Source: Tsuneonella aeria (lineage in GTDB: Bacteria; Pseudomonadota; Alphaproteobacteria; Sphingomonadales; Sphingomonadaceae). From it: a stretch of 64,000 bases of DNA. Both the position numbers and the translations under genes were made by a program. This document shows positions 16,729 through 25,072 of this stretch, in pieces; positions within the stretch are counted from its first letter, which is position 1; each line of letters opens with the position of its first letter. The DNA lies in contig NZ_WTZA01000001.1 of assembly GCF_009827495.1 (NCBI RefSeq), positions 558,001 through 622,000 of the forward strand, given 5' to 3'. The notes below the pieces were generated by a model, which had not been told where the DNA came from, searched no databases, and was given only the letters and a program-made list of their open reading frames with translations.

Positions 16729-17862
16729 ATGAGGATCGCGTTCGTGTTCATCGCCGAGGCCTACCAGGTCTATCACGGTGCCGCGGTGCTGTTCGAACTC
16801 ATGGCACGGCCTGGAGTGTCGGTGGACGTCTTCCACCTCGACCCCGCGACGCCCGCCCAACTTGACCGACTAGCCCGGGCGCACGGCGTTTCGGCGGTGC
16901 CGTCGACGCCCCTCGACGCGGGCCTGATAGGCGGGGCTATCCGGAGCATGCGGATCTTCGGTCTTGCCAAGCCACAGGTCATGGCGCGGAACGAGGCCCT
17001 GTTGCGGGGATATGATGCGATTGTTTCCACCGAAGATGGGATCACGCGCCTGTTTGAAGGCGAACCGGAAGATGCACGCCCCCGGCGCATCCTGCTGACT
17101 CACGGCCCCGCGCAACGCAAGGTCCCTTCGCATGCCAACCGCATTCACTGCGACCTGATCCTGGTGAAAGGCCCGGCCGACGTAAGTGCCTATCTGCGGG
17201 ATGGCCTGAGCCGCGAAGGGCATATCGCCGCGGTCGGGTATCCAAAATTTGTGACTACCGCGCTACTGGCGGATCACACACCGCGACTGTTTGAGAACGA
17301 TAATCCCACCGTCCTCTACAATTCGCACAAGGACCGAAGCTTGCGAAGCTGGGACGTGTTCTTCGAACCGATGATGGAAACCTTCCGCTCCAATCGCGGG
17401 ACAAATCTGATCGTGGCTCCGCACGTAAAGCTGTTCAGGCGCAGAAGCGAATCCGTCCGCCGGAACCTGCGGGCACGCAGTGACTGCACCATCCTGGTCG
17501 ACCCCGGATCCGACCGTTCACTCGACAACACTTATAGCGAAGCGGCCGACATTTATGTGGGCGATGTGAGCAGCCAGGTGTTCGAATTTGTTGCCCGGCC
17601 CCGCCCCTGCGTGTTCCTCAACCCACATCGCGTCAAGTGGAAGGGCAATCCGCATTTTAGCGCGTGGGAGCTTGGCGAGGTGATCGAGCGCCCGGACGAA
17701 CTCAAGGACGCAATCGAACGGGCACCGACGCTGCATCCAGAGTTTATCGAGCGGCAAAAGCAAGCGGCTAAGGGGGCGCTTGGCGATACGGGCCCGCAGT
17801 CGGTCATCCGCAGCGCGGACCTCATCTTGCGTTACCTGGCAGAGGGGCGGGTCGATCCATGA
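16729..17862 (+). CDS. CDP-glycerol glycerophosphotransferase-like GT-B protein, copy 1
   Basis: 377 residues, cytoplasmic or membrane-peripheral. The C-terminal half has the pattern of the CDP-glycerol:poly(glycerophosphate) glycerophosphotransferase family: NPTVLYNSHKDRS, NLIVAPHVKLF, then TYSEAADIYVGDVSSQVFEF and a hydrophobic-proline strand (PCVFLNPHRVKW). In Gram-positives such enzymes build teichoic acid; in Gram-negatives they add glycerol phosphate or similar units to capsules or LPS. The N-terminus (MRIAFVFIAEAYQVYHGAAVLFELM) is a short Rossmann-like half. It overlaps the next gene, a distant paralogue, by ATGA. Donor and acceptor are unknown. Confidence 0.72.
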   Translation: MRIAFVFIAEAYQVYHGAAVLFELMARPGVSVDVFHLDPATPAQLDRLARAHGVSAVPSTPLDAGLIGGAIRSMRIFGLAKPQVMARNEALLRGYDAIVSTEDGITRLFEGEPEDARPRRILLTHGPAQRKVPSHANRIHCDLILVKGPADVSAYLRDGLSREGHIAAVGYPKFVTTALLADHTPRLFENDNPTVLYNSHKDRSLRSWDVFFEPMMETFRSNRGTNLIVAPHVKLFRRRSESVRRNLRARSDCTILVDPGSDRSLDNTYSEAADIYVGDVSSQVFEFVARPRPCVFLNPHRVKWKGNPHFSAWELGEVIERPDELKDAIERAPTLHPEFIERQKQAAKGALGDTGPQSVIRSADLILRYLAEGRVDP

Positions 17863-19052
17863 GCGGGATTGCCAGCAAGCCCCGTCCACGCGTGCTGTTC
17901 CTGTTCAACCACGATGCCGCGCACCAGGCCGCGCACGTGGCCGGCATCATGGCGGAACTGACCGCGAACTATCCGGCGTTTGAAGTCATCGCGGCGTTCG
18001 GCACGGCGGAAATCGCATCCCGCGTGCGCCAGCTGATCGGGGAAGATGCGGCCCGAGGGGTCAGCTGGGCCGACCTGTCGTTGCCAGGGGCGCTGGATGC
18101 CGCGCTTTCCGCGCCGAACCGGATCGCTCCGCTGAAGCGATTGGCGCGGCTCCGATATCACATGCCGCTTTTCGCTACGGTCGACGCGGTGGTTTCTCCC
18201 GAGCGGACCTGCCTGATGGTGCGGCGCGTCTTGCGAAAGAAAATGGGAAACAGCGCCCCGCGGTTCGTATTCGTGCCGCACGGCGCAGGCGATCGGAACG
18301 TGACCTATCACCCGGCACTGTCGCAGTTCGATCACTACCTCGTCAGCGGGCAGAAGGTCGTGGACGAATTAGTGCGGCACGGTCTCGCGACGGAAGACCA
18401 ATGCCGGGTGGTCGGTTATGCAAAGTTCGACACGGTCACGCGGAAACCTGACGCACGCCTGTTCGCCAACGATCTTCCCACAATCGTCTACAACCCCCAT
18501 TTCGATCCCTGCCTGTCGTCGTGGTACGATCAGGGACCTGCACTGCTGGAGACCGCGGCGCGTCAATGGGATCGCTTCAACCTCGTCTTCGCGCCGCATG
18601 TCATGCTGTTCCGGAAATCATTGCACGTTTCGCTGGAATACCGGACCGCGCGGAAGCGTCCGCCAATCCCTCGGATTGCCCTGGAGGCACCGAACATCCA
18701 CGTCGACGTCGACAGTCCGCGCCTTTTCGACATGACTTATACCGCGGCCGCAGACATCTACCTCGGCGATGTGAGCAGCCAGGTGTACGAGTTCCTGCGC
18801 GAGCCCGGCACATGCATATTCCTGGACGCGGCGCGCCAGGGGCCCGCTGCATATCAGTTCTGGCAGAATGGCCCGGTGGTGACCCAGGCGGCGGATGTCT
18901 GGCCATTGGTGGAGCGCTGGGGAGACCTCGCGCAGGAGTATCGTTCCACGCAGGAGCGCCTGTTTCACTACACGATGGATATCGATCCCGCGCGGACCGC
19001 GTCTGAGCGCGGTGCGGACGCTTTGGCTGAGCTGTTCAGCGCGCCCAGTTGA
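17859..19052 (+). CDS. CDP-glycerol glycerophosphotransferase-like GT-B protein, copy 2
   Basis: 397 residues, overlapping copy 1 by 4 bases (ATGA), so the two are translationally coupled. It shares the family blocks VVGYAKFDTVTR, PTIVYNPHFDPCLSSWYD, NLVFAPHVMLF and TYTAAADIYLGDVSSQVYEF with copy 1, and the same order of parts, but the N-terminal halves have diverged. Two non-identical paralogues in tandem suggest successive steps, for example priming and extension, or two different acceptors. The 3' end overlaps the convergent HAD gene by 17 bases. Confidence 0.72.
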   Translation: MSGIASKPRPRVLFLFNHDAAHQAAHVAGIMAELTANYPAFEVIAAFGTAEIASRVRQLIGEDAARGVSWADLSLPGALDAALSAPNRIAPLKRLARLRYHMPLFATVDAVVSPERTCLMVRRVLRKKMGNSAPRFVFVPHGAGDRNVTYHPALSQFDHYLVSGQKVVDELVRHGLATEDQCRVVGYAKFDTVTRKPDARLFANDLPTIVYNPHFDPCLSSWYDQGPALLETAARQWDRFNLVFAPHVMLFRKSLHVSLEYRTARKRPPIPRIALEAPNIHVDVDSPRLFDMTYTAAADIYLGDVSSQVYEFLREPGTCIFLDAARQGPAAYQFWQNGPVVTQAADVWPLVERWGDLAQEYRSTQERLFHYTMDIDPARTASERGADALAELFSAPS

Positions 19053-19692
19053 CGATCTCGCCTTTCCAGCCCCTGCCGCGTGCGCGGCGCTTCTCACGAT
19101 CGCTCGATACCACGAGGACCGGCTCTGTCGCGCGTGCAAAGAGCGGGCCATCGGCAAGCGAGTCGCTGTAGAACGCGATGTCCGCGCCAACGTCATCCGC
19201 GGCACTGTCTGCCAGCCACGCTTCGAAGCGTTCGCGCTTGACGCGACCGTAGCAGTTGCCCCCCGGAATTCGCTGGCCGTCCCAGTCGGTGCCGACCAGA
19301 TGTTCGATCCCAAGCTCTTTGGCGAACCCCTTCGCGTAGAATGCGAAGGCGGCGGTCGCGATGACGATTTTCGCGCCCGCCTTGCGTTCGGTTTCGAGCG
19401 ATCGCAAGGCACCCGGTGCCATTCCCCCACGCTCGACCCGGCGCCGGGCGAACCGTGCGCCCATGCGTTCCAGTTCCGCCACTGCCGTGTCGCCGAGCAT
19501 GAGGCGCATGCCGAACCGTTTCAGCGCCGTGCGGCTGCACAGGCCCATGCGGTACCCGGCCATGGCCGCGACCCAGACGGGCGACAATGCGAGTCGCCAC
19601 GGCGCGCGATGCCACGCGGCATAGAGAAGGAACGGCGTGAAAGTGGCGCGCCTGGTCAGGGTCCGGTCGAGGTCGTAGATCGCGATGCGCAT
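19036..19692 (-). CDS. HAD-IB family phosphatase
   Basis: 218 residues. The haloacid-dehalogenase nucleophile motif is at the very start: [14 protein letters not shown] (D7, D9). The motif II threonine or serine is probably in KIVIATAAF, the lysine in GRVKRERF and motif III in [12 protein letters not shown]. This is the HAD-IB (SerB-like) layout, with a helical cap between motifs I and II ([15 protein letters not shown]). The start at 19692 puts this motif first, and the 68 open codons upstream overlap sdhB leader sequence. It may remove a phosphate from a glycan-precursor alditol phosphate, but SerB-like housekeeping activity is equally possible. Confidence 0.82.
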   Translation of the reverse strand: MRIAIYDLDRTLTRRATFTPFLLYAAWHRAPWRLALSPVWVAAMAGYRMGLCSRTALKRFGMRLMLGDTAVAELERMGARFARRRVERGGMAPGALRSLETERKAGAKIVIATAAFAFYAKGFAKELGIEHLVGTDWDGQRIPGGNCYGRVKRERFEAWLADSAADDVGADIAFYSDSLADGPLFARATEPVLVVSSDREKRRARGRGWKGEIVNWAR

Positions 19693-19804
19693 CGGCTCGC
19701 CGCTAGGGCCGGCATGGACGCGGTGCAAGAAGCGCACGCCCTTGCCACCCGGCGGCAAGCCGCTAGAGAAGCGGCAAATCGTTTCCGCGAGGATCACGGC
19801 GCCG

Positions 19805-20587
19805 ATGGCCACCTTCACGCTTCCCAAGAACTCCACGATCACCGGCAAGGGCCGCGCACACAAGGCCATGGGCGGTGCGCGGATCAAGACGTTCAAAATC
19901 TATCGCTTCGACCCCGATAGCGGGGAAAACCCACGGTACGACACGTTTGAAATCGATCTCGATGACTGCGGGCCGATGGTCCTCGACGCCCTGATCAAGA
20001 TCAAGAACGAGATCGATCCCACGCTCACCTTCCGTCGTTCTTGCCGCGAAGGAATCTGCGGTTCGTGTTCGATGAACATGGACGGCAAGAACGGTCTGGC
20101 CTGCACCACCGCCATCGAAGACCTCAACGGCGAAGTGCGGATTACGCCGCTGCCGGCCATGCAGGTCATCAAGGACCTGGTGCCGGATTTCACTCACTTC
20201 TACGCCCAGTACGCTTCGATCCGGCCCTGGCTGCAGACGGTGAGTCCCACGCCGAGCGGCAAGGAGCGCCTGCAGAGCCCCGAACAGCGCGAGAAGCTGG
20301 ATGGGCTTTACGAATGCATCCTGTGCGCCTGCTGCTCCACCGCATGTCCCAGCTATTGGTGGAATTCGGACAAATTCCTGGGACCGGCGATCCTGCTCCA
20401 GGCCTATCGCTGGCTCGCCGACAGCCGTGACGAGATGACCGGGGAGCGGCTGGAGCAGCTGGAAGACCCCTTCCGGCTTTACCGCTGCCACACGATCATG
20501 AACTGCTCCAACGTTTGCCCGAAGGGCCTGAGCCCGGCGAAAGCGATCGCCGAGATCAAGAAGATGCAGGTGGAAAAGCACGGCTGA
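19805..20587 (+). CDS. sdhB: Succinate dehydrogenase iron-sulfur subunit
   Basis: Carries electrons from SdhA flavin to ubiquinone in complex II. 260 residues. The [2Fe-2S] site is [18 protein letters not shown] with a later cysteine in NGLAC. The [4Fe-4S] site is [12 protein letters not shown] with CP at its end, and the [3Fe-4S] site is in [14 protein letters not shown]. The start MATFTLPKN was chosen by homology-like N-terminus and a GAGG upstream; the longer open frame is antisense to the HAD gene. sdhC, sdhD and sdhA are not in the window, so this subunit is encoded apart from them. A thioesterase gene follows after 6 bases. Confidence 0.96.
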   Translation: MATFTLPKNSTITGKGRAHKAMGGARIKTFKIYRFDPDSGENPRYDTFEIDLDDCGPMVLDALIKIKNEIDPTLTFRRSCREGICGSCSMNMDGKNGLACTTAIEDLNGEVRITPLPAMQVIKDLVPDFTHFYAQYASIRPWLQTVSPTPSGKERLQSPEQREKLDGLYECILCACCSTACPSYWWNSDKFLGPAILLQAYRWLADSRDEMTGERLEQLEDPFRLYRCHTIMNCSNVCPKGLSPAKAIAEIKKMQVEKHG

Positions 20588-20593
20588 TACCGC

Positions 20594-21049
20594 GTGAGCG
20601 AGGTCGACCGCTTCTTCCGTTACCAGCCGATCGAGGATCGTCCGGGCTGGTACACCTGGGACATAATCGACCAAACGCGCTTCAACCACCTTGTCATGGG
20701 GCCGCTTATGGTCCGCGTCGAAGGTGACAGGTGCCGCCTGCGGATGCAGCCGGAGCGCAAGCATTCAAACCTGCAGGACATGATCCACGGGGCCGTAACC
20801 CTGGCGCTGATCGATATCTCCCTGTTCGCCGCCATGCGAACGCTTACGGGGAACGAAGGCGCGCGCGCCGTCACGCTGGAGCTATCTACGCAGTTCATCG
20901 GTGCGGGCGTTATGGATCGACCTCTCGATTCGGTGGTCGAGGTGCTGCGCGAGACGGGCCGGATGCTGTTCCTGCGCGGACAGGTTGAGCAGGGCGATCA
21001 TCTCGTAGCCGCCTTTTCCGGGCTCGTCCGAAAGGCGATCAGCAGTTGA
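20594..21049 (+). CDS. PaaI family thioesterase (hotdog fold)
   Basis: 151 residues with a GTG start 6 bases after sdhB. The hotdog signature is DMIHGAVTLALIDISLFAAM, with the histidine-glycine and the following aspartate typical of PaaI-like acyl-CoA thioesterases. LELSTQFIGAGVMDRPLDSVVEV is the usual following strand. The substrate is unknown. Its stop overlaps the TTG start of zapE (TTGA), so sdhB, this gene and zapE form one transcript. Confidence 0.82.
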   Translation: MSEVDRFFRYQPIEDRPGWYTWDIIDQTRFNHLVMGPLMVRVEGDRCRLRMQPERKHSNLQDMIHGAVTLALIDISLFAAMRTLTGNEGARAVTLELSTQFIGAGVMDRPLDSVVEVLRETGRMLFLRGQVEQGDHLVAAFSGLVRKAISS

Positions 21050-22161
21050 GCGGGGTGCTTGCGCGATATCATGCGCTCGTCGCGGCTGGTGAGTTGCGCG
21101 CGGATCCCGATCAACAACGCGCCGCCGTGGCGCTCGATGCCCTTCAGCGCAAACTGGAGGAGCCCCAGGCTGGCGGATTTCTCGGAAGGCTGCTTGGCCG
21201 CGTGCCTGCTTCTCCGCGTGGCTTGTACCTCTGGGGCGGGGTCGGCCGCGGCAAGTCGATGCTGATGGACCTTTTCGTCGATACGCTCTCCATCACGGAA
21301 AAGCGGCGCGTCCACTTTCACGCTTTCATGCTGGAGGTGGACGGCTTCATCCAGGAAGAACGGGCGAAAGAAGCAGGCGACCCAATCGGCCCGGTCGCGG
21401 CCCGCATCGCCTCCGACGTGCGCTGCTTGGCGTTCGACGAAATGGTCGTGAACAACACCGCCGATGCGGCGATCATGGCGCGGCTCTTCTCATCGCTGAT
21501 CGTCGACGAAGGGGTGACCGTTGTCACAACCAGCAACCGCCCTCCCCGCGATCTGTACAAGGACGGGCTGAACCGATCGCTGTTCCTCCCGTTCATCGAC
21601 CTCATCGAGCGACAGCTCGACATCATGCCCCTCGACGGCCCAGTCGATTACCGTCTCGACCGCCTCGCGGGACTGGACAGCTGGCATACCCCGCTGGGAG
21701 ATGCTGCGACGGCCCAGGTGCGCGAAGCGTTCTTCCGGTTGACTGACTACAACCCCGAAGACGCGGAGCACGTCCCTAGCGGACAGCTTGATCTCGGCGG
21801 CGGGCGTACCTTGCATGTCCCCAAGAGCCTGAAGGGCGTGGCCGTCTTCAGTTTCAAGCGACTATGCAGCGACAATCGGGGCGCGGCCGATTATCTGGCG
21901 ATCGCGCGAGCGTACCACACGGTCATTATCGTCGGCATTCCCATCATGGGACCCGAGAACCGGAACGAGGCGATTCGCTTCACAAAGCTGATCGACGCGC
22001 TCTACGAGCATAACGTCAAGCTTTTCGCTACGGCGGCGGCCGAGCCGGCCGCGCTCTATACGCAAGGCGACGGTCGCTTCGAATTCGATCGCACGGTCAG
22101 CCGGCTTGAGGAGATGCGCAGCGCCGACTACATGGCTCACGGCCACGGGGCCGAAGGCTGA
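21046..22161 (+). CDS. zapE: ZapE (AFG1-like) cell-division ATPase
   Basis: 371 residues of the AFG1/LACE1 ATPase family; E. coli ZapE acts at the Z-ring and the mitochondrial relative helps respiratory complexes. The Walker A motif is GGVGRGKSMLMD. Walker B is in RCLAFDEMVV, and the arginine-containing motif is VVTTSNRPPRDLYKDGLNR. The C-terminus has TKLIDALYEHNVKLFATAAAEP, usual for the family. It uses a TTG start overlapping the thioesterase stop. It ends 9 bases from the convergent asparagine-synthase gene. Confidence 0.93.
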   Translation: MSGVLARYHALVAAGELRADPDQQRAAVALDALQRKLEEPQAGGFLGRLLGRVPASPRGLYLWGGVGRGKSMLMDLFVDTLSITEKRRVHFHAFMLEVDGFIQEERAKEAGDPIGPVAARIASDVRCLAFDEMVVNNTADAAIMARLFSSLIVDEGVTVVTTSNRPPRDLYKDGLNRSLFLPFIDLIERQLDIMPLDGPVDYRLDRLAGLDSWHTPLGDAATAQVREAFFRLTDYNPEDAEHVPSGQLDLGGGRTLHVPKSLKGVAVFSFKRLCSDNRGAADYLAIARAYHTVIIVGIPIMGPENRNEAIRFTKLIDALYEHNVKLFATAAAEPAALYTQGDGRFEFDRTVSRLEEMRSADYMAHGHGAEG

Positions 22162-22170
22162 CCTGCATCT

Positions 22171-24066
22171 TCAGGCAACCCCGAGCCGGGTCAGCGAGCG
22201 GTCCAGCATGATCAGTTGCCACAGCAACCGAGAATGGTCTGCGCGGCCGGCGATATGCTGTTCGGCCAGCGCGGCGACGCGGCCCTCGTCAAACCATCCC
22301 GTGCGCGCCAAGGCGCCACCGCGCCCGATCGCGCGCGCGCGGCTTGCCAACGGGCCGCGAAGCCATTGTGCAATAGGCGTTACGAAGCCCTGCTTTGGCC
22401 GGTAAAGCACCTCGCGCGGGAGATAGCGTTCCATCGCGTGTTTCAGCAGCCACTTGCCCTGCCCCCTCCGAATGCGCAGCCCTTCCGGAAGTGTCGCCGC
22501 AAACTCGATCAGACGGTGGTCGAGCAGCGGCTCGCGCGCTTCCAGGCTCACCGCCATGCTGGTGCGGTCGACCTTGGTCAGAATGTCGCCCGGCAGCCAA
22601 AACTTGAGATCCACGTATTGCGCACGGTCGAGCCCGGACCGCGCCGGCGCTGCTTGCATGAGATCGATCAGCGGTCTTTCCGCATGATATCCGCCCAGAG
22701 ATCGATGGAAGGCATCGGAATAAAGCGCAGCGCGCAGTTCCGGCGCGGTGACCGCGAGCGCGCGCGCATACCCTTCCTCGCCGGTTCCCGCCAACGACTG
22801 GAACGTCGTTTTTGCTCGCAACGGTCGCGGCGCCCAGTCCAGCTTCGGCCACGCCCTGCCCAGGGCTCCGAACGCGCGGCCCCGCAATGCCCGGGGCAGC
22901 AAAGACCGCACGCGTTCCTCTCCCGCATGGAACCGGTGGCGGCGATATCCCGCAAAGGCTTCGTCGGCACCGTCACCCGACAGCGCGACTGTTACCGTCT
23001 CGCGCGCCAGTTCGCAGACCCGCCAGGTGGGCAGCGCAGAGGCATCGGCGAAAGGTTCATCGAACATCCCGGCCAGCGTGTCGAGATGGTCAAAATCCCC
23101 AGATGACACCATGCGCTCACGATGATCTGTTCCGAAGCGCTCGGCGACTTGGCGCGCGTATCCGGTTTCGTCGAGCGACGCTTCGTCGAAGCCGATGGAG
23201 CAGGTTCTGACCGGTTCCGCACTCGCCTCGGCCATGAGCGCGACCACGCTGGAGCTGTCGACCCCGCCAGACAGGAATGCGCCCAGCGGCACGTCCGAGA
23301 CCATCCGGCTGGTGACTGCCTCGCGCAGCCGGAACAACAGCTCGGCCTCGAGATCCGCGGGTTTCTCCTGTCGCCTCTCGGCAAAGCTCGCGTCCCACCA
23401 GCGCACCGCCGGCGCAGGCGAAGCGCCGTGACGCAGGAGACGATAGTGGCCGGCTGGGAGCTTTTCCACGCCGGCGATGATCGAGCGATGATCAGGGACG
23501 TAGCCCCAGGCGAGATAGTCCTCCACGGCAAGGGGATCGATCTCCCGCCGCAGCAGCGGATGCGCAAGCAGGCCTTTGAGCTCCGATGCGAAGGCGATGC
23601 TGCCATCGCTCATCATGGCGGTGAATAACGGCTTCACGCCCAGCCGGTCGCGGGCCAGAAAGAGTTCCCGCCGGTCGAGATCGTAGATTGCGAACGCGAA
23701 CATCCCGTGCAGCCTGTGCAAGCATTCGGGTCCCCACTTGCGCCAGGCGGCCAGGATCGTCTCGCTGTCGCCGTTGGTACGGAAGACCGCCCCAGATGCC
23801 TCGAGGTCGCGGCGTAGCTCTCTGAAATTGTAGATCTCGCCGTTGAATACCAGCATTGCGCGCCCGTCGGATGACGCCATCGGTTGCGGGGATCCTGCCA
23901 GGTCGATGATCGACAGGCGTCGGTGGCCCAGACCTACTCCTGGGGCCGTCCAGACACCCTCCCCATCGGGCCCGCGGTGGACCATCGCATCGCACATGCG
24001 CGTGACGCGCGCCGGATCGACGGGCTTGGGAATTCCGCAGTGGAAGATGCCAGCGATACCGCACAT
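22171..24066 (-). CDS. Asparagine synthase-like amidotransferase of the XrtA/PEP-CTERM system
   Basis: 631 residues. The N-terminal class-II glutamine amidotransferase domain starts with the nucleophile C2 in MCGIAGIFH and has GLGHRRLSIIDLAGSPQPM and NGEIYNFRELR. The C-terminal synthetase domain has the PP-loop GAFLSGGVDSSSVVALM and VALSGDGADEAFAGYRRHR. The total length and place beside exosortase A match the amidotransferase found in XrtA exopolysaccharide clusters. It probably amidates a sugar carboxylate (uronic acid) in the polymer instead of making free asparagine. It is last in the leftward operon, 10 bases after xrtA. Confidence 0.88.
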   Translation of the reverse strand: MCGIAGIFHCGIPKPVDPARVTRMCDAMVHRGPDGEGVWTAPGVGLGHRRLSIIDLAGSPQPMASSDGRAMLVFNGEIYNFRELRRDLEASGAVFRTNGDSETILAAWRKWGPECLHRLHGMFAFAIYDLDRRELFLARDRLGVKPLFTAMMSDGSIAFASELKGLLAHPLLRREIDPLAVEDYLAWGYVPDHRSIIAGVEKLPAGHYRLLRHGASPAPAVRWWDASFAERRQEKPADLEAELLFRLREAVTSRMVSDVPLGAFLSGGVDSSSVVALMAEASAEPVRTCSIGFDEASLDETGYARQVAERFGTDHRERMVSSGDFDHLDTLAGMFDEPFADASALPTWRVCELARETVTVALSGDGADEAFAGYRRHRFHAGEERVRSLLPRALRGRAFGALGRAWPKLDWAPRPLRAKTTFQSLAGTGEEGYARALAVTAPELRAALYSDAFHRSLGGYHAERPLIDLMQAAPARSGLDRAQYVDLKFWLPGDILTKVDRTSMAVSLEAREPLLDHRLIEFAATLPEGLRIRRGQGKWLLKHAMERYLPREVLYRPKQGFVTPIAQWLRGPLASRARAIGRGGALARTGWFDEGRVAALAEQHIAGRADHSRLLWQLIMLDRSLTRLGVA

Positions 24067-24076
24067 GTGCTGGCGC

Positions 24077-25072
24077 CTAGACGAGCCGGGCCAGTACGGC
24101 AAAACTCATCGCGACAGCTGCAACGCCGCCAATGGCCAGCGACGGGGCGACCGCAAACCCCTCAAGACGCGCAACGACCGGCATATCGAGATCGGCCGCG
24201 GCGAGGCCCGCTTGCGCCGGGTCGCGGTCAAAGTGCCGCCATGCGAGGCCGAGCACGATAGCAATCACCACCGCGAAGAAAACCCAACCGTAGATGATAT
24301 GATCGAACCCGCCGGCCCGTTCTATCCCTACGTACTGCGCCGCATAGATCGTCGCCCATGCCCGTACACCGTTCGCGAGGATGGAGACAGCGGCGGCACC
24401 TGCAACGAACAGGATCCGATCCCGCCAACGCGAGAAACCCGTCCACGCGACGAGCACCGCCAGCGCGATCATCGCGACCAGGAATTTTACTCCAGAGCAT
24501 TCCTCCGCAACTACGAAACGACCTGCGGGCGTGTCGATGAAGAGACCATCGACGATGGCCGGGACGCCGCTCAAATGCGTAAGATCGACAGCAAGGCGCG
24601 CGGTAACCGATTGCAGGGCCGGTATAAGCTCGTCTCCGAAGGGAACGAGGAACATGGCGAACCCCACGGGGAACGCGGCTATCAGTCCGGCCCGCAGGCC
24701 CAGGAACGCAAAGACCGCGCACTGGAAAGCGAAGACCGTGCCTGCCTGTGCGACTATGTTGAAGCCGGAAACACGTCCCGCCAGCCAGACCGCCATGCCG
24801 GCCGCGACACCCGCGATAGCTGGCCACCACGCGACCGGTTCAGTCCTGCGAAGCTCATCGCGGCGGAGGGAAACCAGCCACCCGATTATCGGCGGCACCA
24901 GCAGAATGTGATTATACGTATCGATGTTGAACCACTGGTGCGCCATCTGGCCCCATTCAGACCATGTGACTGCCAGCAGGATCAGCCATCCCAGGACGAG
25001 TTGGGCCAGGGCGTAGCGCCACTTGCCTCCGCTCGAAGGCATGGCGGCCGGGATCGAAACCTCACGCGGCAT
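24077..25072 (-). CDS. xrtA: Exosortase A
   Basis: Multi-pass inner-membrane transpeptidase-like protein that processes PEP-CTERM proteins. 331 residues from the ATG at 25072; an ATG at 25090 is possible but would overlap the upstream gene more. The three catalytic residues are visible: C192 in AEECSGVKFL, R237 in ANGVRAWA and H258 in FDHIIYGW. Many sphingomonad exosortase A proteins carry a C-terminal EpsI domain. Here the protein stops after one further membrane helix (PSLAIGGVAAVAMSFAVLARLV), and no EpsI follows. It overlaps the glycosyltransferase upstream by 11 bases. Confidence 0.9.
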   Translation of the reverse strand: MPREVSIPAAMPSSGGKWRYALAQLVLGWLILLAVTWSEWGQMAHQWFNIDTYNHILLVPPIIGWLVSLRRDELRRTEPVAWWPAIAGVAAGMAVWLAGRVSGFNIVAQAGTVFAFQCAVFAFLGLRAGLIAAFPVGFAMFLVPFGDELIPALQSVTARLAVDLTHLSGVPAIVDGLFIDTPAGRFVVAEECSGVKFLVAMIALAVLVAWTGFSRWRDRILFVAGAAAVSILANGVRAWATIYAAQYVGIERAGGFDHIIYGWVFFAVVIAIVLGLAWRHFDRDPAQAGLAAADLDMPVVARLEGFAVAPSLAIGGVAAVAMSFAVLARLV

